A DNA stretch of 64,000 nucleotides, from the NCBI GenBank assembly GCA_002483265.1, contig DLHO01000027.1:1-64000 (forward strand), read 5' to 3'. Position numbers and translations under genes: made by a program. Source of the stretch: Flavobacteriales bacterium UBA7666 (lineage in GTDB: Bacteria; Bacteroidota; Bacteroidia; Flavobacteriales_D; Crocinitomicaceae). The notes under the pieces are model-generated. The model saw only the letters and a program-made list of their open reading frames with translations, ran no database searches and was not told the DNA's origin. Below are positions 41,377-50,600 of the stretch, piece after piece. Positions within the stretch are counted from its first letter, which is position 1. Each line of letters begins with the position of its first letter.

Positions 41377-42498
41377 ATGAAACTAAACCAACTTATATGC
41401 GCCTTCATTTGTCTGATCTCCATTTCCTGCAGCGGACAAGTCAAAACAGATTCACCCAAAACGGAAACAGTACAAAAAACAGGTCACCCAAAACTGATCC
41501 GGACTCAGGGAACCGACGAATATGCAAATGTCCATTGCTCTTTGGAAGATAAGAACGGAAACAAGTGGTTTGGAACAACCGGAGAAGGATTGTACAAATA
41601 CGATGGAAAAGAATTTACCAATTTCCTGGATAAAGAAGGAATAAGTGGTAATAATGTTTGGTGCGCTTACGAAGACAAAGCTGGTAAATTGTGGTTTGGA
41701 ACAGATTATGGAATTTGCACTTATGATCCGAATTCGAAAACCTTTAGAACTTTCTGGGTGCATGAACCATTGGTGTATTCCGGAGATCGGCCTAAAAATG
41801 CGGTTCGTTCGATTTTCCAGGATAAAAAGGGAATGTTTTGGTTTGGGACGGATATGGGAGTGTTTACAACCAAAGAATCACCAAATGAAACAACAGATTT
41901 CACTCCTTTTTTCAAAGATCACACGATGATTATCAACCAAAAAAACCTGCATTTGAGAGCCGTTTCAGCTATTTTGGAAGACCGCTCCGGGAGAATGTGG
42001 TTTGCTTCCTGGAACAATGAAGGGGCTTGTTCTTTTGATGGGAAAATGCTTGCCAATTTCGACCCGAACGGCGACAACATGGTTTATTCCCTTTTGGAAG
42101 ATAAAGAAGGAAACCTGTGGTTTGGAACAAGAGAGCATGGTGTGTGCAGATACGATGGAATTGGGCCGCAGAAATCATATACCAACTTTGCAGATATCCC
42201 AACCTTCAGCTCCAGCTGTGTTTACTCCATAGTAGAAGACAAAACCGGAACAATCTGGTTTGGAACTGAGTTTGGAAGCGGTTCTTCCTATGGCAAACAA
42301 GGAGGCGTGTGGCGCTACAATCCTGCTGAAAATGCATTTACCAACTTTACAGCAGCAGGCGACGGATTAACAAACAATTCGGTTTTCACCGTTCTAAAAG
42401 ATCATTCCGACGAGTTTTGGTTTGGAACACGAAACATGGGCTTGTGCAAATTCGACCCAACAGCAAAAAGAGAGAAGTTTATCGTTTTTTCGGAGTAG
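41377..42498 (+). CDS. Lipoprotein seven-bladed Reg_prop propeller
   Basis: The 373-residue protein has a lipoprotein signal (SISC, lipid-modified Cys18). Seven Reg_prop units follow, each marked by WFGT or WFAS: KWFGTTG, LWFGTDYG, FWFGTDMG, MWFASWN, LWFGTREHG, IWFGTEFG and FWFGTRNMG. This makes one complete seven-blade propeller and nothing else: no membrane helix, kinase or cyclase. In hybrid two-component systems such propellers sense carbohydrates in the periplasm. A free lipid-anchored propeller could be a binding protein for a sensor such as the cyclase at 47626, which uses the same repeat (speculative). Confidence 0.82.
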   Translation: MKLNQLICAFICLISISCSGQVKTDSPKTETVQKTGHPKLIRTQGTDEYANVHCSLEDKNGNKWFGTTGEGLYKYDGKEFTNFLDKEGISGNNVWCAYEDKAGKLWFGTDYGICTYDPNSKTFRTFWVHEPLVYSGDRPKNAVRSIFQDKKGMFWFGTDMGVFTTKESPNETTDFTPFFKDHTMIINQKNLHLRAVSAILEDRSGRMWFASWNNEGACSFDGKMLANFDPNGDNMVYSLLEDKEGNLWFGTREHGVCRYDGIGPQKSYTNFADIPTFSSSCVYSIVEDKTGTIWFGTEFGSGSSYGKQGGVWRYNPAENAFTNFTAAGDGLTNNSVFTVLKDHSDEFWFGTRNMGLCKFDPTAKREKFIVFSE

Positions 42499-42503
42499 AA
42501 CAC

Positions 42504-42662
42504 ATGAAAGAAAAATCACAGAATCACACAGAAGTTATTCCTAACCGATCTGCAGAAAAATCAAAAAAAGACATGAACCAAAGTGGCGTGTTCATGACAG
42601 TAGCATTTGTTATAATGGTATTCGTTTGGTTAGTCCGAAAATTCGTGGTTAAAAGTCAATAG
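42504..42662 (+). CDS. Possible small membrane protein, 52 aa
   Basis: An ATG 5 bp after the propeller stop opens a 52-codon frame. The product has a polar, basic first half and a transmembrane helix (about 31-45, VFMTVAFVIMVFVWLV). No family is recognised. Close spacing supports translation, but the short length makes it uncertain. Confidence 0.42.
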   Translation: MKEKSQNHTEVIPNRSAEKSKKDMNQSGVFMTVAFVIMVFVWLVRKFVVKSQ

Positions 42663-42703
42663 GGATGTAGATTCTATTAATTCCGCAGATAACAAATCTT
42701 AGA

Positions 42704-43222
42704 ATGAAAGAAATTATGAAAAATATACAAAGCATCTTCTCACTGATCATTGCAAGTTTACTGTCAATAACACTGGTTTCGTGCGTGCAAAACAAAGATG
42801 AAAACGGTGAGGGAAAATACATGGTTCGAATTCTGGACTCTTCCAAAATCAGTGAATTGGAAAAGCTGATCGACCTTAAAACGTTCCGACCGGAAAAGGC
42901 GACCTTCAGATACATTTTCATAGATAGTACCGGTCAAAATGATCCAGATTACCTTCCGGGATTGTCTAAGGATAATTCGCTTCAGGCAGTTCTTTATTTT
43001 GATTCAGTGACTTTTCGAAAACTTCAGGAACAAGCGATGTTAATGGACTATAAAATGACCCATTACAAACAAGAAACGTTTAGTTTTGAATTTTTGGATG
43101 AAAAGGTGCAGGAAGAGTTACGAAATTCGAGAGACAATTACCACGGACATCCGGATTTGTTTTTTGGAAGCAATGGTGGAAAATTGTGGATTCTCGATAG
43201 AAAAATACTCTTGAGTAAATAG
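42704..43222 (+). CDS. Putative lipoprotein, 172 aa
   Basis: The signal peptide ends in TLVSC (lipid-modified Cys27; the alternative ATG at 42716 would make it Cys23). The mature part is mixed alpha/beta and hydrophilic, with LDSSKISELEKLIDL and a Gly-rich FFGSNGGKLWILD end. I do not recognise the family. It probably belongs with the neighbouring small secreted genes. Confidence 0.6.
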   Translation: MKEIMKNIQSIFSLIIASLLSITLVSCVQNKDENGEGKYMVRILDSSKISELEKLIDLKTFRPEKATFRYIFIDSTGQNDPDYLPGLSKDNSLQAVLYFDSVTFRKLQEQAMLMDYKMTHYKQETFSFEFLDEKVQEELRNSRDNYHGHPDLFFGSNGGKLWILDRKILLSK

Positions 43223-43261
43223 AAATCAACGTTACAATAATATAAAAAAGCAAATGGCTTT

Positions 43262-44596
43262 ATGAAACTATTTGGGTTCAATAAGAAAGTAAAAGAAGAT
43301 AAATTTCAACTTCCGGAACACGACCGGCTTTGGGTGGAAGAAAATTTCGGCTGGTTAATCCAGGTTCTTGGATATCCTCATCCAAAAAGCGAGCAAATCT
43401 TATTGGTGGAAACATACTTCCCAATTACTTTTCGGGCAGAGCAGGTGGAAGTCGAAAACATACTTAGCGATTTATGCTACTTGCTTGAAATAGACGAAAG
43501 TAAGATTGAATTCGAAATCCACGAAGATCTTCGGGATGTTTATGGAATGCCACTTATGATACAAGGAAAGGCAATGGAAACTGAACTGGAACAGGTCGAA
43601 GAGAACTACAGAATTCATATTGCCAACAATCTCAAAAAGCATCCGAAAAGGTTGATTTACAACTTGATTTACGAATGTGTAAGAATCAAGCTTCTGGAGA
43701 ATAAGGTCGAATTTGATTCCGGTGCAGACACAAGTATGTTCATTTACTTAGCAGGAATATATTTTGGTTTTGGAGTGATCCTGACCCAAAATTTGCGAGA
43801 AGCCGGAAGGTCTAATGATGGAGCATGGGAAACCGTATGGAGTTTTACCTCACAAATGCCTGATGAAACAATGATTTACGGCCTGGCATTCTTCTCCAAA
43901 TTAATTGAATTGGATTCTCCGGATTGGAAAGATGAGCTGCCAAAAGATTTGAAGAACCTCTTTGATAAAGCAATAGCCTTTTTAAATGAAAACGGGGATT
44001 CCAGCTTCAATAAAGGCGAACTGTTTGCGAAACGGCTTGTGGGGATTGCTCATATGCAATACAAAGGTTATAACATCGAAGAAGCAGTCTCAACACTTGA
44101 AAAAAGCCTCACACTTGCAGAGGATGAATTGCTAAAGGCGGATATTTATAACAATCTGGGCTATTACCTGCTAAGGTTAGGAGAATACGAAAAAAGCATT
44201 CCGCACTTTCAGGAAGCTGTCAAACGCGATCCGGATTATGGTTACCCCTATGACAATTTGGGTTATGCATTGATTCAACTTGGAAAACTGGAAGAAGGAA
44301 AAACCTGGTTGCAGAAAGCACTACAGACAACAACCAATGATGCCGCATACTCTTTCCGAAATTTGGCCTTATACCATCAAGCAAAAGGAGAGCTGGAACT
44401 GGCAGAAGAAAACTTCCAAAAAGCATTCAGCGCAACAGAAGGTTCTGTGGACCTATTGGAATTCCATTTTGCGGAGTTCCTCTTTTCTCAGGGAAGAAAG
44501 GAAGAAGCAATGGATTACTTAAATCAGGCTGTCGAAAGAGGAGAACCGGAAGCCATTAAGCGGATGGAGGAGTTCAACGCGAAAGACAGGAAATAG
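43262..44596 (+). CDS. TPR-repeat protein, 444 aa
   Basis: No signal peptide is seen, so it is likely cytoplasmic. The N-terminal 250 residues are mixed and unrecognised. From about residue 255 there are TPR units with the expected Gly/Ala/Tyr pattern: DIYNNLGYYLLRLGEYEKSIPHFQEAVKRDPDYG, YPYDNLGYALIQLGKLEEG, RNLALYHQAKGELELAEENFQKAF and LFSQGRKEEAMDYLNQAVERG. These form a peptide-binding superhelix. The partner is unknown. It stands alone. Confidence 0.8.
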   Translation: MKLFGFNKKVKEDKFQLPEHDRLWVEENFGWLIQVLGYPHPKSEQILLVETYFPITFRAEQVEVENILSDLCYLLEIDESKIEFEIHEDLRDVYGMPLMIQGKAMETELEQVEENYRIHIANNLKKHPKRLIYNLIYECVRIKLLENKVEFDSGADTSMFIYLAGIYFGFGVILTQNLREAGRSNDGAWETVWSFTSQMPDETMIYGLAFFSKLIELDSPDWKDELPKDLKNLFDKAIAFLNENGDSSFNKGELFAKRLVGIAHMQYKGYNIEEAVSTLEKSLTLAEDELLKADIYNNLGYYLLRLGEYEKSIPHFQEAVKRDPDYGYPYDNLGYALIQLGKLEEGKTWLQKALQTTTNDAAYSFRNLALYHQAKGELELAEENFQKAFSATEGSVDLLEFHFAEFLFSQGRKEEAMDYLNQAVERGEPEAIKRMEEFNAKDRK

Positions 44597-44714
44597 AATA
44601 AGTATAGACACCTCCACTTTACTCCGGATATCAACCAACTATTAAGCATAGATACTCCACCTTCACATACGAAACTCAAAGAGTGAGGTATGACCTTTCA
44701 AGCTACGAATTTAA

Positions 44715-44759
44715 AATAAAACCTCTGTGTACGTCCGTGTTCTTCCGCGGGAAAATAAA
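44715..44759. repeat. Triple 10 bp interspersed repeat, copy 3
   Basis: After ATAAA come three 10 bp units, ACCTCTGTGT, ACGTCCGTGT and TCTTCCGCGG, and then GAAAATAAA. It lines up unit for unit with 3036-3074. Part of a further truncated copy follows (about 44765-44785). It lies in the 196 bp gap between the TPR gene and rnr. Confidence 0.6.
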
Positions 44760-44792
44760 CACTATGTGTTCTTTGTTCCTATGTGGCTCAAC

Positions 44793-46949
44793 TTACTCCG
44801 CCACCGAAACCAACTCCAAATCAATCTGTCTTTTCTTCGGATGAACCTCTGAAATCTTCACTCTTACCGAATCTCCGAAATGAAACGTTCTCCCCGTTTT
44901 CTGACCAACAATTGTCATCGTTTTTTCATCGAATGAATAGCGGTCTCCCGGAAGTTCCTGCAGTGCAACCATTCCTTCACACGCGTTTTCAGTCATGCGC
45001 ACAAACAATCCAAAGTCTGCCAAACCGGAAACAATCCCGTCGAACTCTTCTCCGATTTTGTCGTGAACAAACACCACCTGAAAGTATTTATTCGATTCGC
45101 GCTCCGCTTCTGTAGCTTTACGTTCTGTGCGAGAAATACGTTTACAGATATCATCCAATGCGTTATTGTACTTATGCGGTCTGTTTTCCAAACATTCCAA
45201 TAAAATACGGTGAACCATCAAATCGGCATAACGACGAATGGGTGAGGTGAAGTGCGTATAATACTGGAAAGCCAAACCGTAGTGGCCAATATTGTCTGTG
45301 TCGTAAGTTGCTTTGGCCATGCTTCGGATTGCCATTTGCTGAATGATGCTGAATTCGTTAGATAAGCGAATATCATTCAACAATTTGTTGATGCTTTGTG
45401 CTGCTTTTTCAGGACTCGAAAATTCCAGTGAATAACCGAATTTATCCAAAAACACACCGAATAATGCAATTTTCTCCGGATCTGGCTTGTCGTGAATACG
45501 GTAAACAAAAGGAACAGGATCTTTACCTTTTTGCGGCATTCCTACAAACATTGCCACACGCTTATTTGCCAAAAGCATGAACTCCTCAATCAGCTGGTGC
45601 GCGTCTTTTGAAACCTTCACAACCACATCAACCGGCTCTTTGTTTTCATCCAGTTTGAAACGGATTTCTTCCGAATTGATCATCAAAGCACCTTGCTTAA
45701 ATCGCTCTTTTCGATAAATTTTTGCGATATTATCTAATAAATGCAGTTCTTCTTTGTATGGACCTTCAGCTCCTTCCAAAATTTCCTGTGCATCTTCATA
45801 CGCATATCGGTGGTCGGAATGAATGACTGTTTTGCCAAACCATTCGTTGTACAATTTCCCTTTTTCATCCAATTCGAAAACTGCTGAAAAGGTAAACTTA
45901 TCTTCCTTCGGTCGAAGGGAACAAACCATGTTTGAAAGCTGTTCCGGCAACATGGGAACAACGCGATCCACTAAGTAAACAGAATTTCCGCGACGGTAAG
46001 CTTCCTTGTCCATTGCAGAATCCGGTTTCACATACTGACTTACATCTGCAATGTGCACACCGATTTCGTAATGACCGTTTTCCAATTTTCGAATCGACAA
46101 AGCATCATCGAAATCTTTCGCGTCAGCCGGGTCAATGGTGAAGGTCAAAATATCACGAAAATCTCGTCGCTTCGCGACTTCCACCGGATCCAGTTCAAGA
46201 GTTACCTGTTCTGCTTCGTTCATGACATCAGCCTCAAATTCAATTGGAATTCCCTGACCAATCAAAATCGAAATCATCTCCGTATCATGGATTGAATTTC
46301 CTCCCAATGTTTGAATCACTTCTCCAAACGGAAACTCAGCAGATTTTGGCCAAACGGTGATTTTCACCAAGGCCTTATCTTTATTTTTTGCCTTATTTAA
46401 TTTTTCAAGCGGAATGTAAATTTTCACTCCTGTTTTGCTATTGTCGGGAATTAAAAATGCGTGTTTGTCAAGCATATGAATTGTTCCAACAAACTGCGTT
46501 CGCTCACGTGAAACAACCTCCAGAATTTTTCCTTCAGGTCTGGTTCCACTTTTCTTCATCAATGAAACCTTCACAACATCTCCATGAATAGCGTGACCCA
46601 AATTGTGAGGCGCAATGAAAATATCGGGTTCATTTTTCCCTACATTCACGAATCCGGAACCACGTTGTGTCAGTTCCAATTCTCCTTCAATCGTGTCTGT
46701 TTCATTAGAAAAAATATAGGTTTCATGACCGCTTTTACGAATGAATCCTTCTGTTTCCAATTCGCGCAATAAAGCCACAACCAATTTTCGGGATTCACTT
46801 TCGTGAACATGCAATAAGGTACAAACCTGTTTGTAGTTCAAAAGAGCTTCTGGTTGTTGCTCAAATAATTTTCGAATAATGTGATACAGACCTGTTTTTA
46901 GTTTTTTGGTCGATTTATCCTTGATTTTTTTTGGTCCTTTTTTTCCCAT
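44793..46949 (-). CDS. rnr: Ribonuclease R
   Basis: RNase R is a 3'-5' exoribonuclease that degrades structured RNA. The 718-residue protein has an N-terminal HTH and cold-shock domains, an RNB catalytic domain with TIDPADAKDFDDALS (metal-binding aspartates), and a C-terminal S1 domain (GEEFDGIVSGLADFGLFVRM). The N terminus is lysine-rich (GKKGPKKIKDKSTKK). Length is normal. A TATTTTTA box on the minus strand (46966-46973) may be its promoter. Confidence 0.95.
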   Translation of the reverse strand: MGKKGPKKIKDKSTKKLKTGLYHIIRKLFEQQPEALLNYKQVCTLLHVHESESRKLVVALLRELETEGFIRKSGHETYIFSNETDTIEGELELTQRGSGFVNVGKNEPDIFIAPHNLGHAIHGDVVKVSLMKKSGTRPEGKILEVVSRERTQFVGTIHMLDKHAFLIPDNSKTGVKIYIPLEKLNKAKNKDKALVKITVWPKSAEFPFGEVIQTLGGNSIHDTEMISILIGQGIPIEFEADVMNEAEQVTLELDPVEVAKRRDFRDILTFTIDPADAKDFDDALSIRKLENGHYEIGVHIADVSQYVKPDSAMDKEAYRRGNSVYLVDRVVPMLPEQLSNMVCSLRPKEDKFTFSAVFELDEKGKLYNEWFGKTVIHSDHRYAYEDAQEILEGAEGPYKEELHLLDNIAKIYRKERFKQGALMINSEEIRFKLDENKEPVDVVVKVSKDAHQLIEEFMLLANKRVAMFVGMPQKGKDPVPFVYRIHDKPDPEKIALFGVFLDKFGYSLEFSSPEKAAQSINKLLNDIRLSNEFSIIQQMAIRSMAKATYDTDNIGHYGLAFQYYTHFTSPIRRYADLMVHRILLECLENRPHKYNNALDDICKRISRTERKATEAERESNKYFQVVFVHDKIGEEFDGIVSGLADFGLFVRMTENACEGMVALQELPGDRYSFDEKTMTIVGQKTGRTFHFGDSVRVKISEVHPKKRQIDLELVSVAE

Positions 46950-46965
46950 AATTCGTGTTGTAATG

Positions 46966-46973
46966 TAAAAATA
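46966..46973 (-). promoter_or_regulatory. Promoter-like box of rnr
   Basis: TATTTTTA on the minus strand ends 16 nt before the rnr ATG and is one base from TAnnTTTG, the same variant seen before the SecD-like lipoproteins. Confidence 0.35.
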
Positions 46974-47016
46974 CGATTTATTAGAGGTAGGATGTTCAAT
47001 TTTAAGCTTAAAATGA

Positions 47017-47024
47017 TAACTTTG
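47017..47024 (+). promoter_or_regulatory. -7 box of ferritin
   Basis: TAACTTTG fits the consensus and lies 28 bp before the ATG at 47053. An in-frame GTG at 47026 falls right after it and is therefore unlikely to be the start. Confidence 0.5.
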
Positions 47025-47052
47025 AGTGAAACAGATTAAAAAATTTACAACA

Positions 47053-47571
47053 ATGAATAAGCGAATTGAAGCGGCATTAAATGATCAAATTCAAAAAGAA
47101 TCTTCTTCCTCTCAATATTACCTTGCGATGGCTTCTTGGGCTGAAACAAAGGGTTTGAACGGTACAGCGAAATTTATGTACACACATTCAGATGAAGAGC
47201 GGTTCCATATGTTGAAGCTGATCAAATTTGTTAATGAACGCGGAGGGGTAGCTGTTGTTCCTGCAATTCCTGAACCGGCAAGAGAATATGATTCTTTGGA
47301 ACGGGTTTTTGAATTGTTGCTGGAGCATGAAGTGAGTGTTTCGGAGAGTATCAATAACGTAGTGGACGCTTGTCTGCAGGAAAAAGATTACTCTACTTAC
47401 AATTTCATGCAATGGTATGTTTCCGAACAATTAGAAGAGGAAGCATTGGGACGTAGTATTTTGGATAAATTGCGTTTGATCGGTGGAGACAAAGGAGGTC
47501 TTTACTTATTCGACCGCGATATGGAAAATACAGCGGCTGCGGCTTCAAAAGGGACAGATCAAAAAGCTTAA
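47053..47571 (+). CDS. ftnA: Bacterial non-haem ferritin
   Basis: Ferritin oxidises Fe(II) and stores it as a mineral in a 24-subunit shell. The 172-residue protein has the four-helix bundle with ferroxidase residues visible in QIQKESSSSQYYLAMASWAETKG (Glu of helix A), DEERFHMLKLIKFVNERGG (Glu and His of helix B), and NFMQWYVSEQLEEEALGRSILDKL (Glu of helix C). No haem-ligand Met at the subunit interface was assigned, so FtnA rather than bacterioferritin. It complements the feo operon at 12 kb in iron handling. Confidence 0.92.
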   Translation: MNKRIEAALNDQIQKESSSSQYYLAMASWAETKGLNGTAKFMYTHSDEERFHMLKLIKFVNERGGVAVVPAIPEPAREYDSLERVFELLLEHEVSVSESINNVVDACLQEKDYSTYNFMQWYVSEQLEEEALGRSILDKLRLIGGDKGGLYLFDRDMENTAAAASKGTDQKA

Positions 47572-47603
47572 GGCTTTGAGAATGAAACTTTTTCAGTGAA
47601 CTA

Positions 47604-47621
47604 TTCGTTGAAATAAACGAA
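47604..47621. promoter_or_regulatory. Inverted repeat before the cyclase gene
   Basis: TTCGTT and AACGAA are perfect reverse complements with a 6 bp spacer, ending 4 bp before the cyclase ATG. It could be an operator or a short leader hairpin. Confidence 0.4.
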
Positions 47622-47625
47622 ATTA

Positions 47626-50600
47626 ATGTACTCTATGCTCGTTCGATTACTAGGAATTGGAGCTGTTGTTGCGTTTGCTACTACTAGCGCGGTAAGTCAA
47701 GTCTCGTATCGTTTTAGAAATTTTTCTATTAACGATGGACTCTCACAGAGTTCTGTGACGACTATTGTACAAGATGAGGCGGGAACCTTGTGGCTTGGAA
47801 CGCAAGACGGTTTGAATCGCTTTGACGGACAGCAATTTGAAGTCTTTACTTCGGATGATACACCGGGACTTGCCAGTTCCTACATTCATTGCGGTTTAAA
47901 AGATCAATCCGGTCAATTGTGGTTCGGAACAGCTGATGGAATTTCTGTTTACGACCCCAAAAAAGAAACCTTTCGGTCGCTTTTGGCTTCCGATGATAAT
48001 AACCTTTCCATTGAAAGTATTTCGGAAGAACAAAATGGAAATATTTGGGTGGGTTCCTCCACACATGGGCTAGCAAAATACGAACGAAGCACTAAAAAAA
48101 TCTCCTTTTTAACAGGAGCGATTCCTTCCAAACGTGTTCATTACATCAAGTTTGTTACGAAGGATGAATTGGTTGTTTCGTTTGAGGACGTGGGTGTCTA
48201 TGTTTACAACCTGACAACGAAAGCGTGGAAACAACTGAGACCGCCAAATGTTCAAAAAACGTGGCTTGTTTCAGATGTGGAAGCCTTCACCGAAAGCAGC
48301 TTTGTTCTATCAAGTAATGAAGGATTGTGGCTTTATGATACACAAAATCAGAAATTATTTCCCTTCTTAAAATTCATTGGAAAGGACTATGGAATCGAAG
48401 AGTTCTCAGATGTAAATGTGAGATCGGTCAACGAATTTTACATCGCGACAGTAAACAACGGCTTGATCAGCGTAAACAACTCGAAAGACGGTTACCGCAT
48501 CACGTTTAGTAAAAAAGACATTTTCCAAAAGAATGGCATTTTATTCAATGAACTAAATGAGTTGTTTTGTGATGAGAATGGAACAATCTGGATTGGAACA
48601 CTAAGAGGTTTAAGCGGATTCAATCCGAAAAACGATTCCTTCTTTGGCGTGGGGCCATCTTCCAACCTCAATCTGGGCTTGCCTTCTGAGAGCGTATGGG
48701 GATTCGCTGAGTCGGATGATTATTCCAAAGTATACATTGCCACAGATTTTGCTATTTCCGAATTGGATAGAAAAACAGGGAAGTTCAAACACTACTATAT
48801 TTCAAAAACGGATGATTTCAACGAGAAAAGCATCGTTTCCATTCATCACATAACGGACAAGTACTTTTTGATCGGAGCCAATGACGGTTTGTACGAGCTA
48901 AAGATCAAAAACGGGCAGGGAGTTTTTAAAAAAATCAATTACAAAGGAATTTCTAATCCTTCCAGCTTCCAACGTGTTTATAAGATTACACCCTACAAAC
49001 AAGCGCAATTTTTCATAGCCACAAAAGGCGGAGTTTTGCTTTATGATGTCAAAACAGGAGAATTTGAACCATTTGTTTATGATCCTAAAAAACCTAAAAC
49101 GACTATTGGTGCAGGTGTATGCAGAGTTGCATACAAAGGATTTAATGATACCTATTACTTCGCAACGGGAGTTGGAGGAATCTATATCCTTTCTCAGGAT
49201 AAAAACGGAAAGGAGCAAATAGTTCCTTACCCGATGAACAAGGCCATTCTTAAAGCGAGCCGGGATGTAATCTCCAGTATTTACCAACAGAATGAAACTA
49301 CCATGTGGCTGGGTTCTTCCGGATCCGGACTGCTCAAATTAAATTTAAAAACAGGAAAAGTTGTTGCCTACACCCGCAAACAAGGTCTGCCCAATAATTT
49401 CGTTTACGGAATCCTTCCGGATGAACGCGGCAATTTGTGGCTAAGTACCAATAAAGGGCTGTGCAGATTTAATACTGTACTGGAACGATGCACCAATTAC
49501 TCGGAAGTAAACGGATTGATGAGTAACGAGTTCAATACGGGTGCTTATTTGCTTTCCGGAAATGGTGAAATGTACTTTGGAGGAATTGAAGGATACAACT
49601 TTTTCAATCCGGAAAATTTGCAGGAACTGAAGGAAAAAGTGTATGTCAACTTTTTGAAATTCCGTTTTGATGACCAATGGTTAAAACCGGGAGATAAAGA
49701 AGCACCCTTTAAAGAGGCATTTTCCTATCAGCCGAATATCAAATTGGGATATGACGAGCGCAGCTTTACGATTCGCTTTTTACCTACAGATCTGATCAAT
49801 CGCGACCTGCTTCAATTTAAATACGAATTGGAAGGTTTGGATGAAGGTTCTGTCTTTTTAGGTTCTTCCAGTGAAATTCACTTTACGTCCTTGACTCCCG
49901 GATCGTATGTTCTAAAAGTGTATGTCAAACGAATCGATGGCAACTGGGTTCAGGCAAGCTCCAAAATGAATATTGAAATTGCTTCCCCCTTTTGGTGGAA
50001 GTGGTGGTTCTGGGTAATCGTCCTAATTGTTTTGACTCTTTTGATTCTTGCTTTTATTCGCTCAAGAATAGATTTGGCAAGAAGAGATCAAGTGCGTTTG
50101 GAAATGAAGATCGTGGAGCGGACGAAAGAGATTCGGGCTCAAAACATGAAGATTGAATCTCAGAAGAAAGTCATTGAAGTAGAGAAACACAAGGTTGAAG
50201 AACAAAAAAGATTGCTTCAAATTGAAAAGGACAAAACGGAGACACTTCTGCGAAACATCATTCCGGAATCCACAGCGGAAGAGTTAAAAACAAAAGGAAG
50301 AGCATCTGCCCGGGCTTATAAAACGGTTTCTGTATTGTTTACGGATTTTGTTGGTTTTACTAAGATTGCAGAAAACATGAAACCAACGGATCTGGTAAAT
50401 AAACTGGATGTGTATTTCCGGAAGTTTGATGAAATTATTGTAAAGAATAACCTGGAAAAAATCAAAACTATCGGTGACGCATACATGTGTGCCGGAGGTG
50501 TTCCGGTAAGAAACAATACCAACCCGATTGATGCAGTTTTGGCTGCGCTTCAGATTCAGGAATATATGAACACTCTGAAGAGCAACGGTCTAAAAACAGG

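Noticed and set aside
46495..46515. CACGTGAAACA inside rnr, considered as a parS site
   Set aside because: The right half matches fully but the left five bases do not (about 12 of 16 in all), well below the mnmG cluster.
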